Notes: generated from the sequence alone by a model not told the origin. Counted from the stretch's first letter, positions 9,503-22,057 are shown. The stretch: DNA of 64,000 nucleotides from Erythrophleum ivorense (GCA_026724425.1 JAIUCV010000577.1:462709-526708), one strand, 5' to 3'. Numbers and translations: made by a program.

Positions 9503-12500
9503 TATAACACCATGTTTATATAGCTCATCTCATTCCTTGTCTAAGCTCATTTCCAAGAATTATATAAGTTTCCAAAGAAAGAACATTAAAAATAATGAAT
9601 AAATTTGCGATGCATAGTGGATAAATTTTTCATTTAGTGTCCTGTGGACCATATGAACTCATTCATCTCATTCTCAGATTTAATTACACTAATACAACTC
9701 AAAACCATCTCAAGAAGTGGCTTAGAACTCGTGCAATGGATGGAATACATAAAATCATAGGTGCAGCATAGACCAGAAATTTCAGGTTACTATCATAAAT
9801 TTTGAAAAATCATAACTAATTTTAGAAAAATCAAAACCATGTATTTTTTACCATTCTAGAAAGCTACAGATATCTACTTTATGTAAAAATATGTCTAGAC
9901 CACAACAAGGGCTGTTAGCCACTAAAAATTGATAGAATAGTACCAGAGGTCAACTATCATTACTGGTACTATCTTCCAACTTCAAAAATTCATATCTCCC
10001 TGCTAAGGGGTCCAATTGGGGTGATCTTAAAGGTTATGGAAAGCTTATCATATCTAGTTTATTCCTATAAAATTTTATAAGCATTGGACATCATTTGATC
10101 CTCAAATGATGTAACCCAATTTTCTGACCATATGTACAGTGTCTGTATTAGTTTAGTAGAAAAATGTCAATTTTAAAAAATCATAATTAATTCCAAAGAG
10201 TTCCAAATAATTTAGTATTGGGATTTCCAAAAAACTCTAGATAGGATCTACATGTGTACTAAATTTCATGGGAAAATTCTTTCATTTGATCAGATCTTGA
10301 CATTAGGTTATGAAATTGTCACTTTTAAGTTTTACAAATGGTCTAAATGGTCCATATTGAGCTCCAAGGCAACCATGACCACTTGAACACGTGGGAATGC
10401 ATCAAAATGATATTCTAAACTTATCTCAAAGGTGCATAAACCCAGAAATTAAAAACTCACTCTCTCACCCTAAGCCATACACAAGAATATACAAGTCTTG
10501 TCTTGCTCCTCAATGTCCAAAATGCACTATATCATACACATAACATAAAATCTCATTTGTATATGATACATTTCCATAATTACATATTTTTATAAGGTCA
10601 TAGGACATATAAAATAATGAATTACAACATTTTCCACTCATATAGCCATAAAGAAGCAAAATCTAGGCAAATTGTTGGCAATCTCTTATCTTCCAACTTG
10701 ATGGCTTCCATTGCCTTGCTCATGTGGTCCACCTAGCATGTTAAGACATTGGAGAGAAGGGAATGAGATTCAAAGAATTCTAATAACTCATTTCCCTTTC
10801 AATCACACATAAAGAATGCAATACAGGTCTTAAAAATGCATGCATGAGCATAATGACATGTATGGTCATTCAAGGAGCATTCTTAGCATTTGAACAAGTC
10901 ATACAAAGCATCCATAGGCTTGCCAAGTAAGTGGATTAGCCTCATCCATTCTCTTATGGATTTTGGACTTACCTTACCCATTTTCTCTAAGAGGTTTTTG
11001 CTTAATCTTACTCTTAGGAGACTTTTTACTTTGTCTTAACTAATTCTAAAGATTCTTGGCTCATCCTCACCATGGCTAGAAGGTTATTGGCTTCACCACA
11101 CTCAAGCAAACCTAAACAAACATACTAGGCATCATTTGAAAATATAACACAATATCATGGTACCATGGAATAAAGGCACATGTTAGAATACTTTTCATGG
11201 CTTAAAACACATATACACACATTCAAAGATAAGTTAAACACACATTCATACATGAGAGAAAGAGAAGTGAGCTACCTTTATTGCAACTACACATTTTTTC
11301 TCCTAGAAATGCTCTCCCTTCCTCGGCCCACACACACAAAGGTGTGGGATTTGTTTCTCTGGGCCTAAACACAATATATGGAAGCCAATTAAATTCTTAG
11401 AATCATTTCTAAAGCTACACATCTTCCTTAAACACTAAATTGGTCTAATAATCCCTTTGTGATTTCAAAAATGCACCTAATGAAGTAACATCCATCAATT
11501 AAGTTTTAGCTCCATTCTTTCCTTTCATTTATGATTCTTGACTCCTTTTAAGTCTCTTGGAGCCATCACATAATTAAAGCAAGGAGTCTAACTAGTTGTT
11601 GCTTCTTTAGGCCATATTATGGAGCCTATTGTGTCATCTCACTTTCTATAGTTTCTAAAATTTTTTAAGGCTTTCTCTTATACTCTTCCATCATATATGA
11701 CTCAAAAATAAGCTTGGAACAAATTAAAACTACCCCTAGGTGCCTTAAACTCTTTAGGCCGAAGCTATGCTTGTTCTTGACACTCATGGAGTTTACTTTA
11801 TTTTTTTGAAGGAAGATGCATATGGGGAGCCTTCTAGGGATCTTAGGAGCTCATTCAAATACTTATTTAGGCTTAAGAATTATTGTATCAAATCAGATTT
11901 TGCAAGGGATACTTGAAACCCTAACTTTGCTATCTTGATTTTCAATGGTTGTTTGTTAATTGTCTTTGCATATTCTTATTCTCTACACTCCATTTCCTAA
12001 AGTTCACCCTTGGTTCTGCCCAAAATCCAAGCCCTTTTAGACTTCCCTATGTTGGAAGAACCATGGAGAAGGAGGAAGCAAGAGATAGCTACCATGGAAG
12101 GAAGATTTACCTTATTTTTCCTTAGTTTCTTGCTTGTTTCTCACTCTCCTTAGCCCCCTTTCTTCAAATCTGAAATTTCCCCTCTATTCTACCCTCAAAA
12201 CAGATCCAAAAACTTCAATAAAATGATGGGAAAGAAGGGAAGGTGGAGGAGAAGGGGTTTGCTAAGGAGAAAGCATGAAAAATCAACAAAAACCATAACT
12301 TTTACCTTATTTGTTTCCTTCCTTTCTTCTCTTCTTGGTGCGCCTCAAACCCTAGCTCTCTCCTCTGGTTTAGGGTAAAAAAAAATTTAGCTAAATGAAT
12401 GAGGAGGTAGGGCACTTCATATATATATAGGGAGGTTTAGAAAGACTTTTCAAAAATTCTAATTTTGTCCATTCGTCTTAGTATTTTCATTTTTGATTCA

Positions 12501-12979
12501 TTTTAACTCTTTTTTGAGAACCGTCTTTTCCATTATGAAATTTAGGTCCTCAATTTAATAAAATATTTTTGGAATTACTCAAATAGGAACTAAAACCTTC
12601 CTGAATGAATCCATCAAAGTTTGGATCAATTGACCTTAGAAAATGTCCACCGGAGGGGTTTTAATTGTCTCGGGGCATCCCATAGTTTTTAGGGCCTCTG
12701 AGAACCCTAAAGAACTCAAAACTTTTATTTAAAAAGCTCTCCTCTGTGAATTCTAAAATTTGCTCAAAATTATGAAAATGCCATTATGTTTTGTCAACCT
12801 TTCGTTCAAATTCTTTTGTTCATTCTAACTCCATTTTTCTTTCCGTTTGAGATTGAGATTCTCATTTTTAGAAGTGTAGAATGCTACTTAAATTTTTTAG
12901 GACCTTAACTTACTCACTTTAGGGGACTTATTTTGAAAATGCATCTGTTTTTGTCATTTAATGGAAATCAGACATTACA
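9503..12979 (-). mobile_element. Solo LTR, family LTR-B, copy 1
   Basis: 3477 bp, from TATAACACC (TGTAACACC in related copies) to GACATTACA, inserted in the Athila-like polyprotein between protease and RT. An exact 5-bp target duplication, CATGT, flanks it (9498-9502 and 12980-12984). Sense is taken as minus, because a TATA run lies about 550 bp from the 12979 end. No internal region or partner LTR is present, so it is a product of LTR-LTR recombination. The 62-codon open frame at 11180-11368 lies inside and is not a gene. Confidence 0.93.
12419..12429 (-). promoter_or_regulatory. TATA run of LTR-B copy 1
   Basis: An (AT)n run ending in CTATATA on the minus strand, 550 bp from the sense start of the LTR. 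Equivalent runs sit at the same offset in copies 5, 6 and 7, so this is probably the core promoter. Confidence 0.55.
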
Positions 12980-12984
12980 CATGT

Positions 12985-14850
12985 AAATATGATAAACCTG
13001 TTAATTGTTGATACTTGTGTGGACATGGATAATGAACTTCTTGACATTGCTGAGTTTATAGATGCAATTCAATATTTAGAATGTTATGATGGACTTAATA
13101 AATGTACTACACATTCTAAGATTGATGCATTCTTAAATTTTGATTCTACCTCTAGTTCTGTTTTTGATTTTGATAATGATTTTATCAATTTACTTAGTAT
13201 TGTTTCTTCTATTGAGAAAAATGAACAAGTGGAGGCTGTTGTACATTTAAATTCACAAAGATTAGTACCTTCCATATAACAACCACCTACACTTGAACTC
13301 AAACCTTTACCTGACAATCTCAAATATGCTTTCTTGGAAGAAGAAAATAAATTACCAGTAATAATAGAAAATAACCTTTCACCTAATCATGAAATGAGGT
13401 TGTTAGAATTGTTAAGGGAAAAAAAAAGCAATAGGTTAGACATTGGTAGATATTCCAGGGATTAGCCTTTTCACTTGCATGCACATAATTTTATTAAAAG
13501 AAGGAGCTAAACTAGTGAACCAACCACAGAGAAAACTTAATCCCACGATCCTAGATGTCATGAAGAAAGAGGCAAGTAAATTACTTTCAATTGGTATTAT
13601 TTACCTTATATCTGATAGCAAATGGGTGAGTTTAGTGCATGTAGTCCCCAAAAAAACCAGTATCGCAGTGGTGCCCAATGAGAAGAATATGCTTATCCCT
13701 ATGAGAGTTCAGAATAGTTGGAGAGTCTGCATTAATTACAGAAAGCTAAATCAGGCTATTAAAAAAGACCATTTCCTCCTTCTTTTCATAGATCAACTAT
13801 TAGAAAGATTAGCAAGTAAATCTCATTACTGTTTCTTAAATGGCTTTTTTGGTTACTTTTATATTCACATTGTGCCAAAGGACCAGGAAAAGACTACATT
13901 TACTTGTCCATTTGGTACTTTTACATATAGGAGGATGCCGTTTGGACTTTATAACGCTCCAAGTACTTTCCAGCAATGTATGGTGAGCATCTTTTCTGAT
14001 TTCCTTGAATATTGTATGGAAGTTTTTATGGATAACTTTATTATTTATGGCACTTCCTTTGATGACTATTTGATGAGTTTAGGAATAGTTTTAGAAAGTT
14101 AAGAAAAATCTAGTTTTAAATTTTGAAAAATGTCATTTTATGGTAAAGCAAGGAATTGTTTTAGGCCATGTGGTTTCTAAAATGGCATTGAAGTTGATAG
14201 AGTTAAACTAGGTGCTTTGGATGCACGTGGTTCCAAGTTTTTTTCCTTACTTCACCTGTGTGCAGGAAGTGCGTTCTTTTCTTGGCCATGCAAGTTTTTA
14301 TAGGTGATTCATCAAGAACTTTAGCAAGATTTCTCTACCACTATCTAGACTTCTTTAAAAGGATATAGATTTTAATTTTGATGAGTCATGCAGATTAGCA
14401 TTTGATGAGTTAAAGAGAAGGATAACCACACCATCTATCATCTAACCTCCTAATTGGGAATTTCTATTTGAATTGATGTGTGATGCATTTAACTTGTGGG
14501 TGCAATTCTTTCCCAAAGGATAGACAAGAAGTCTCATGTAATCTCTTATGCATCGCGCACCTTAGATGAGGCTAAGGCTAATTATATAACTATTGAAAAA
14601 GAGCTTTTAGCTATTTTTTTGCTTTAGATAAGTTTTGTTCTTATTTGCTTGGTTTTAAAGATATTGTTTGTTTTGATCATGCAACTTTAAAGTTTTTACT
14701 CAAGAAGATTGATGCAAAACCAAGACTTATTAGGTGGATGCTACTCCTACAGGAATTTAACATAGAAATTAGAAATAAGAGTGGAGCAAAAAATCTTATG
14801 GCTGATCATTTAGTAGAATACTCTACTCTTCAGATTCATCTACTATCAGG
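12985..14850 (+). pseudogene. Athila-like reverse transcriptase and RNase H
   Basis: After an acidic spacer (12985-13330), with the conserved lead-in LELKPLPDNLKYAFLEEENK, the RT palm is open at 13443-14102: KKEASKLLSIGIIYLISDSKWVS, WRVCINYRKLNQAIKKDHF, FTCPFGTFTYRRMPFGLYNAPSTFQ. Two catalytic aspartates are replaced by Asn: FLNG at 13839-13841 (FLDG is usual) and MDNF at 14034-14036 (MDDF is usual). RNase H follows to about 14850 in several frames, ending KFLLKKIDAKPRLIRWMLLLQ and KNLMADHL. The enzyme would be dead even without the stops. Confidence 0.85.
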
Positions 14851-15049
14851 GATAGTTTTTCAGATGAACAATTGTACTCATTGCATGGTAAAGATCCTTG
14901 GTATGCAGATATGGTAAATTTCTTAGTTGCTTTTGAATTGCCTACTTATTTTAAAAAGCATCAAATTAATAAACTTAAGAGTGAGAAAAAATATTATGTT
15001 TCGAATGACCTTTACTTATGATGCATGTGTAGTGACTAGATTATTAGGA

Positions 15050-16191
15050 GACGTACTCTTGACAATGAGTTTACATTTCTTTTGCATTTTTGTTATACAC
15101 TTGCATGTGGTGGCCATTTTGGTCCTCAATGTACTACTAGGAAGGTTTTAGATTCTGGACTATTTTAGCTTACTTTGTTTAGGGATGCATATGCTTTCTA
15201 TAAGAACTATACATGATGCCAACAAACAGGTAATATTTCTTGTAGGAATGAGATGCCTCAACAACCATTATTATTCTGTGAGATATTTGATGTTTAGGGT
15301 ATTGACTTCATGGGACCATTTCTTATTTCTTTTGGTTTCACATATATTCTTTTAGTTGTTGATTATGTTTTAAAGTGGGTGGAAGCAAAAGCCACTAAGG
15401 CTGATGACTCTTTTATGGTTCTGAACTTTGTTAGATCTTATATTTTTTATAGGTTCAGTATACTTAGAGTAATCATCAGTGATCAAGGCTTCTACTTTTG
15501 TAATAGAAGCATGCAAGCCCTCCTTTGCAAGTATGGTGTGCTCCATAAAGTAGCCACCTCCTACCATCCACAAATAAACAATTAAGCAGAGGTTTCAAAT
15601 AGAAAGATAAAACAAATTCTGAAGAAAACAATGCAACGTAATAGAAAGGATTAGAGTAAAAGATTGAAGGATGCATTATAGATTTACCATATTGCCTATA
15701 AAACTCCTATAAGCATGTCACCCTATAGGTTGGTTTTTGGTAAAGCATGCCACCTACCAATTGAGATTGAGCATAGAGCTTATTAGCCAGTAAAGAAGTG
15801 TAATATGGATCTATCTTAAGCTGGTTCTCAAGGAAAATTGCAACTTCAAGAGCTTGAAGAGATTTTGTTGGAAGTCTATGAAAATATTAGAATTTATAAA
15901 GGGAAAATCAAGGTCATGCATGATTAGATGATTGAAAGAAAAGAGTTTCATGTTGGTGAAAGAGTCCTCCTCTACGATTCTCACCTACAACTGATGCCCG
16001 GTAAGTTGCATTTTAGATGGACTGGTCCATTTGTGGTTGCTCATGTTTTTTCTTATGGTGCAGTTGAGATTATGAATGAATCAACTAACAAGCGCTTCAT
16101 GGTGAATGGGCAATGTCTTAAACATTTTTATGAAGGATTTCAGGAGCAGACAGTGGAGGAGCTATATCTTTACAACATTTTATATACTTGA
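15050..16191 (+). pseudogene. Athila-like integrase
   Basis: A degraded HHCC zinc-binding region (15050-15240) precedes the core: GIDFMGPF at about 15300, VVDYVLKWVEAKAT at 15355-15396, IISDQGFYF at about 15472-15498, and a QINN-stop-AEVSNR block at 15574-15600. The three acidic core residues (D, D, E) are all still present despite stops. The C-terminal part, open at 15928-16191, reads HVGERVLLYDSHLQLMPGKL...RWTGPFVV and ends normally for the family. Stops occur at 15583, 15652 and elsewhere. Confidence 0.83.
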
Positions 16192-17545
16192 ACCACTCGG
16201 TTGTATTTTTTTCCCTCCTCTTTTCTTTTCTTGTCTTTTCTTTAATTGATAAATTATATTGCTGTTATATTAAGGATAATGTAAATATTAAGTTGGGGGG
16301 AGGAATCATTTTGCTTTCTTTTTGGTTTGATTTTTCTTTTTTGGCATTTTCGTTATTTTCTTGTTTTTCTTACAAATTTTTAGTTTTAAAAAAATAAGTT
16401 AAAGCAATTTAACTTTGAAAGTATTCTAACATGATTAGGAATCAATTTTGTTTTCTGAAATTTAAGTAAATTGACATTGAATTTGATTTCAATGGATTTC
16501 ATGTGGTAGTTTTTAAACTTGTAAGGATTTTAAGCCTTGTATTGTTTCTTTCTTGTGAGAACATTTACCTATCATGATATTCACTCTAGAACTTGTTTTG
16601 ATTGTTAATTGAGACTATATTTGCACAAACATTTGTAAAGATGATTAAGGCATTCTTTCTTCTTTTCTTTTATTGTAGATAGAGCCAAATAGCTATCCTG
16701 CCTATGTTTCATCCTTTGTTTTTGTTCCTTTTTTGAGCTTTCTATGTTTTCTTTTTAATCCTTTAGCAAAAAAAAAAAAAAAAAAGTCTCTCCTTGTATA
16801 GGATATTTTTGATAATTAAAAGCATTATATCTTCATAGTGTGGATGGATGTGCAATGCAATTTTGCATCAATTTTGAGCTAATTAATTTTTTCTTTCTAA
16901 AGATATGTCAAAAATAAAAAAATTTAAAAAAACAAAAGCAAGAAAAAAATCTTTATGAAAAAGAAAAAAAAAGAATAATGAAAAAAAGGAAAAGAAAATT
17001 ACTTTGATTTTTGTTAAGCGTGTATTACTTTATGGTAAATAAGACTTTGAGATATACATTTATTTCATTCTATGTTCTTTTTTTATTACTCTTGATGATT
17101 TTAAGTGTCCGCCTTATGTCTCTTGTTGCGTCCTTAGTTTTTTTTTTATTTATTATTTGTTTTGTCCCTTAGCCCCATTACAACCTTGAATAAAAGTCCT
17201 TTTGATTTATGTATTGCTTGTGACTTAGTGGAAATTGAGAAAATATACAAGCCTATGATAGTGATATTATGAAAGGTTGAATTTAAGAGGAACGCTTAAC
17301 CTAAACACTTGAGAGAATTTGAGAGTAAACACATAACTAGTGAGGAGCTACCACTTTGATTCATTTTTTTTTATCAATTAGATTTACCATGCTACTTATT
17401 CTTCCTTGATTAGCAAGAAAGATTGTCTTTGACTGATGAATATCTAAAAAATTTGAATTGTGTTTAGCTTGACAATTTTGCATTTTAGTTTTGTTTTCCT
17501 TTTTTTTGTTTTTTGTGTATGTTTTGCCTAGGTGTGCAGAAGCCT
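16192..17545 (+). other. Athila-like 3' non-coding region, no env-like frame
   Basis: 1.35 kb between integrase and the polypurine tract. It is T-rich, then A-rich (a run of 18 A near 16769), with no domain or substantial open frame. A purine block AGTTGGGGGGAGGAA at 16291-16305 lies about 100 bp after the integrase stop. Many Athila elements carry an env-like gene here; I see none. Confidence 0.6.
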
Positions 17546-17560
17546 AAGTGTGGGGGAATT
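17546..17560 (+). promoter_or_regulatory. Polypurine tract of the Athila-like element
   Basis: AAGTGTGGGGGAATT lies directly in front of the TGATATTTTG start of the 3' LTR, the position of the plus-strand primer. Confidence 0.85.
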
Positions 17561-18697
17561 TGATATTTTGATATTATTATATTTTATATTTCTCATGTTT
17601 AGTCTTATTAATAATTATAATGGGTAATTTGACGACTTTAGATTTATTTTATATTAAATGTGCTAAATTTAGATTAATGAATTTTAAATGCATTTGTATT
17701 ATATTTTATCCAATGGAGGCCTAATTATTTTTAATTGTATTTTGCAAGTTAGATGATTCCTAAATAGATTTGGATATTATCTTATTGATACTTCAAGATT
17801 AGTATTAACATTCTTTTAATGTGAAAAAGTCTGGACCGTTGGATGCATGCAACTCATTTTAGCCCTTGGATCTTTTTTGGTGAAGAAGCCAACATCATCC
17901 ATCTAAGGAGAAGAAGACGTCATTAGAGAACATATATTCCATCTTCTCTACTTCTCATTCTTGTTTTCATCTTTTCATGGTTTTCTTATTTCTCTTAGTG
18001 ATCAATCTAGAGTCCGAACCTAATAGAGAACTTAAGTCTATGTTTGTATAAAACTTTGGCTTGGATTTTAGTTTTAGAAGGATTTCATTTTTCTTGTTCT
18101 TTTTGTTTTCGTGTAATTATTATTATTTTGGTTAGATGATTTTTGTTGCATGAATTCTGATTCATTTGATCAATTTGAGAATGTTCTTTGATTCAATTGG
18201 TTGATTAATAAAATAAATTTATTTTCAACCACATTAGAATTCTGCTTGTGTCTCTGGTCAAGTGCAAAACCGTTTGGCTTCGTGTTATTGATAGAAGCAC
18301 GATTGCATTTTAATTAGCGATACGAACTAATTACAATCATGAATAATAGTTTAGGAATATTAATGGAAAATAATCAAATGATTAAAAATCAAACTAAAGG
18401 TATTTTTAGGTGACAAGGATAGGGAAATATCAAGGAAGAATTATGGATTGGTCACATATTATTCTGATTGAATTTCGTTTTATTACATTTCGTTCATTGA
18501 TTTGCTATTCAATTTAATTAGTGTAATTTTATATTCGTACCCCCAATCATCACAATTTTATATTTTTGCATCCTAAACTGATTGATTTGATTAATAGCTT
18601 TGTGGGAGACAACCTTGTGAGCATTATATTGCAAACAAGAAAAATTCACTAAATTTGGCCAATTCGACAACTATGAGTGAACAGTATTTCTTTACCA
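17561..18697 (+). repeat. 3' LTR of the Athila-like element
   Basis: 1137 bp, from TGATATTTTG to TTCTTTACCA, homologous to 5680-6801. It is followed by TAGAC, the degraded copy of the TGGAT target site, and then by the resumed outer gag reading YVAKFI. Confidence 0.92.
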
Positions 18698-18702
18698 TAG
18701 AC

Positions 18703-19190
18703 TAGTATGTGGCAAAGTTCATTTAACTATGTCATTTCTCTTTATACTTGGAATGGTTTGATGATGAACCATGGAAGGCTGACAAGTTTGAAAGAGGCCT
18801 TAAGCCAAAATTAAAGGATAAGATTGCACCCCTATAGATTTGTAATTTTGATGAATTGGTGGAGAAATGTAGGGTAACCAAAAAGGCCTTAATGGAGAGT
18901 GAGGCTAAAAGAAAGAAAACCATAGAGGGTAAATGTGATTGAGGAAGGAAGCACTTTAGGAGTGAAAGCAAGAAGGGGACCAGCAGTGGTAGTGGCTCCT
19001 GGGGTAGGAAACTATCCCCAAGAAATGTCCTTAAAAGAAGGAGTATGGGAACTTCGAAGAGTTCAGCTAGTGTCTTATCAGCTTGTGGCAAGTATGGGAA
19101 GAATCATGGGGGTAGACCATGCCCCATGTGTTATAATTGTGGGAAGCTAGGACATTATGCACAAACTTACATGGTGTTATGAAAGTCAAC
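18703..19190 (+). pseudogene. Outer chromovirus gag, C-terminal part with altered zinc knuckle
   Basis: Gag resumes exactly at the insertion site: YVAKFI, then LEWFDDEPWKADKFERGLKPKLKDKI, and NFDELVEKCRVTKKALMESEAKRKK. A basic, Ser/Gly-rich linker follows (about 18940-19080). The nucleocapsid knuckle at 19130-19171 reads CYNCGKLGHYAQTY, so the last zinc ligand Cys is now Tyr (TGC to TAC). Several CAA/CAG and TGG codons have become stops. Confidence 0.85.
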
Positions 19191-19254
19191 TTCATCCCTT
19201 AAACCACCTACATAGGGACAGGTGTCTGCACTTACTTGAGGTACTGTTCTTGTT

Positions 19255-19700
19255 CATAATCATGTTGTAGATGTGTTGTTTGATTCAGGTGCAAGCCATT
19301 CATTCATCTTATATGATTATATTAAACGTCTGGGTCTTAAAATTAGCCTATTGCCATTTGAGTTATTTGTATCTACCTCTACTGGATATTTCATGATTAC
19401 ATATGATGTGTGGTTAAATTGTATTGTACAATTGGATAGTCATTGTACTACCCTTGACCTTATTTGTATCTCTTTCTATGACTTTGAGGTGATCATTGGT
19501 ATGGACTGGTTGTCAGCTAATAATGTGATACTTGATTATAATTGTATTGTCTCCTTACTTGCTAATATACCTAAATCTTGTCTTGTGACTGAGCTCGCTT
19601 GTGTGTCTGCTGCCCAAGCTAGGAGATACCTTAGGCGTGGTTGTCAAGGGTTTCTAGTATTCTTCTCTTTGCATGTTGAAGTGGAGGACGAGTTGAGGAT
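19255..19700 (+). pseudogene. Outer chromovirus aspartic protease
   Basis: The frame open at 19273-19710 begins LFDSGASHSFI; the catalytic DSG triad at 19282-19290 is intact. It continues with LPFELFVSTSTG and DFEVIIGMDWLSANNVILDY, the usual flap and C-terminal blocks of gypsy proteases. It would process the Gag-Pol polyprotein. The upstream junction to gag is broken by stops. Confidence 0.85.
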
Positions 19701-21060
19701 ATACCTATGATTAGGGAGTTCCCTGAGGTTTTCCCTAAGGAATTTAGTGGATTACCTCTAGAAAGAGAGTTAGAATTTTCCATTGATATGGTATCTGGTA
19801 CAGGTTTAATTTCCAAGGCTCTATATAAAATAACGCCTGCTGAGTTGGTTGAGTTGAAAAGCCTATTGGAAGAGTTGCTTGAGAAGGGGTTCATTAGGCC
19901 AAGTGTGTTTTCGTAAGGAGCATCGGTGTTGTTTGTCAAATGGTAGCCTTAGACTATGTATTGACTATAGGTAATTGAACTAAGTGATCATAAAAAACAA
20001 ATACCCTTTGCCTAAAATTAATTACTCGGTCGAACAATTAGCTAGAGCATCAGTCTTTTTAAAGATTGATCTCAGATTTGGATACCACCAACTTAGAGTT
20101 AAGGATGAGGATGTACCTAAAACAACCTTTAGGACTTGGTACGACCATTATGAGTTCCTAGTCATTCCTTTTGAGTTAACTAATGCCCTGCTATCTTCAT
20201 GGACTATATGAATAGGATTTTTAGGCCATATCTTGATTAGTTTATGATAGTATTCATTAATGATATTCTTATGTATTCCAAGAGTAATGAAGAGTATGAC
20301 AAGCATCTTAGGATAGTTCTTCAAACCTTGAGAGAGCATCGGTTGTATGTTAAGCTGAGCAAATGTGAATTTATTTTGTGAGAGGTTAAATTCCTAAGTC
20401 ATGTGATATCGGGACAAGGGGTAGCAGTAGATCTAAGCAAGGTGAAAGCAGTACTAAATTAGGAGAGATCTAAAATAATGAATGAGATCTGTAGTTTCTC
20501 AAGTATAGCTAGCTACTATAGGAGGTTCATTAAGTGATTTTCACAATTAGTTATGCCCTTGACCAAGTTAACTATGAAGGACCAACCATTTGTGTAAGAT
20601 ACCAAGTGTGAGAACACCTTTTAGGAACTTAAAGATAGGTAGACTACCACACTTATGTTGGTGACCTTGACCTCAAAGAGACCTTCATGGTTTATAGTGA
20701 CGCCTTGAAAAAGGGTTTAGCTTATGTTTTGATGCAATAAGGTAGGGTGATAGCCTATACTTCTAGGCAACTTAGACCTCATGAAGAGAATTATCCCACC
20801 CATGACCTAAAGCTAGTGGCTATAGTTTTTGCCCTTAAGATTTAGAGGTACTACCTCTATGGTGTACAATTTGAGGTGTATAGTGATCATAAGAGTTTAA
20901 AATACTTATTTGATAAAAAAGAATTGAATATGAGACAAATAAGATGGATGAAATTTCTTAAGAATTATGATTTCTCCTTAAAGTATCATCTAAGGAAGGC
21001 AAATGTTGTCACTGATGCCTTGAGTAAGAAATCTATTCATACGACAATGATGATGCTTAA
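19700..21060 (+). pseudogene. Outer chromovirus reverse transcriptase and RNase H
   Basis: RT starts with REFPEVFPKEFSGLPLERELEF (19710 on) and KSLLEELLEKGFIRPSV, followed by QLARASVFLKIDLRFGYHQLRV with the first catalytic Asp intact. The palm motif is VFINDILMYS at about 20250-20279, with Asn (AAT at 20259-20261) for the usual first Asp of the pair. Numerous stops and shifts follow through ERSKIMNEICSFSSIASYYRRFIK. RNase H is recognisable by YSDHKSLKYLF and RWMKFLKNYDFSLKYHLRKAN (20876-21031). Confidence 0.85.
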
Positions 21061-21309
21061 AAAGCAAAGATTGATTGAAGAGTTGAGAGACTTGAACCTA
21101 TTGATTTCAGTATATCCTAGTAGCTTACTTTTGTGAGAATTGAGGATAGAAAGTGACTTTAGGTAAAGGATTAAAGATGCTCAGGAGTTAGATGAGCATT
21201 TGGGTAGGATTATAAAACAATTAAGGAATGGAGATGTTAAAGACTTTAACCTATTAGATGATTGTCTGGTGAGGTATCAAGGTAGAGTGTGTGTATCCAA
21301 AGATGAGGA

Positions 21310-22057
21310 AGTAAGAAACATGTGCTATCTACAACTCATAAGAGTAGATACACTATTCATTCGGGTACCACTAAGATGTACAAGTACCTTAGGAAGAGTT
21401 TTTGGTGGCTTGGAATGAAGTTAGACATAACAAAGTTTATTATCAAATGTCTAGTTTGTCAAAAGGTTAAGATTGAACACCAAAAACCAGTAGGATTGTT
21501 ACATCCTTTAGTGATTCTATATTGGAAATGAGATAGCATATCCATGGATTTTGTGATGAGTTTGCCTAGGACATCCTTGGGTTATGATGCAATTTGGGTG
21601 ATTGTGGATAGACTAACGAAGTCTGCCCACTTTTAACCCATTAAAGCACTTATCCTCTAGATAGACTGGCATAACTATATGTTCATAAGATTACATGGTA
21701 TCCCTAGTAGCATTGTGTCTAATAGAGACCCTCGGTTCACATCGACATTTTGGCGGTCTCTACAAAAAGCTTGGGCATAAATCTTAACTTTAGCACTACA
21801 TATCACCCTCAGTCAGATGGACAAACTAAGAGGACTATCCAAATTCTTAAGGATATGCTTAGAACTAGTGTGCTAGAATTGAAGGGGAATTGGAATATGT
21901 ACTTGCCTTTAGCAGAATTTGCCTACAATAATAGTTACTATTCCAGTATCCAATTGGCACCATTTAAGACACTTTATGGAAGGAAGTGCAGATCATCCCT
22001 GTGTTGGGTAGAACTTGATGAGAGGAGTCTCTTAGGTCCAGATATAATGGACTAAAT
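21310..22057 (+). pseudogene. Outer chromovirus integrase, core part
   Basis: Zinc-binding HHCC remnants run HSGTTKMYKYLRKSFWWLGM to KCLVCQKVK (21352-21470). The catalytic core has SMDFVMSLPR (21541, first Asp kept), SNRDPRF at 21718 (second Asp changed to Asn, AAT at 21721-21723) and QTKRTIQILKDMLR (catalytic Glu changed to Lys, AAG at 21828-21830). One base is missing near 21770, which breaks the D-x35-E spacing by a frameshift. The rest, AEFAYNNSYYSSIQLAPFKTLYGRKCRS, is well kept. Split at 22058 by a solo LTR. Confidence 0.87.

Larger units (their letters stand above)
5680..18697 (+). mobile_element. Athila-like Ty3/gypsy retrotransposon, complete structure, dead
   Basis: The element has a 5' LTR at 5680-6801, a tRNA-Asp-type primer binding site, gag, protease, RT, RNase H, integrase, a polypurine tract and a 3' LTR at 17561-18697. 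Both LTRs begin TGATATTTTGATATTATTAT. It sits in the gag of the outer chromovirus, flanked by TGGAT (5675-5679) and TAGAC (18698-18702), a decayed 5-bp target duplication that also restores the host gag frame across the junction. Athila lineage is inferred from gag blocks such as RTLRELAAYDINYQSLHIQY, the primer site and the TGTGGGGGAATT tract. Internal length is inflated by a solo LTR (9503-12979). By eye the LTRs differ at roughly one position in eight to ten, so the insertion is old. Confidence 0.93.

Noticed and set aside
13084..13323. 79-codon minus-strand frame
   Set aside because: Antisense of the Athila-like polyprotein spacer.
18732..19091. 119-codon minus-strand frame
   Set aside because: Antisense shadow of the outer gag sequence.
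7306..21830. Fungal RIP as the cause of G-to-A changes
   Set aside because: Gene structure, LTR lineages and promoter motifs are plant-like; deamination of methylated cytosine explains the same changes.
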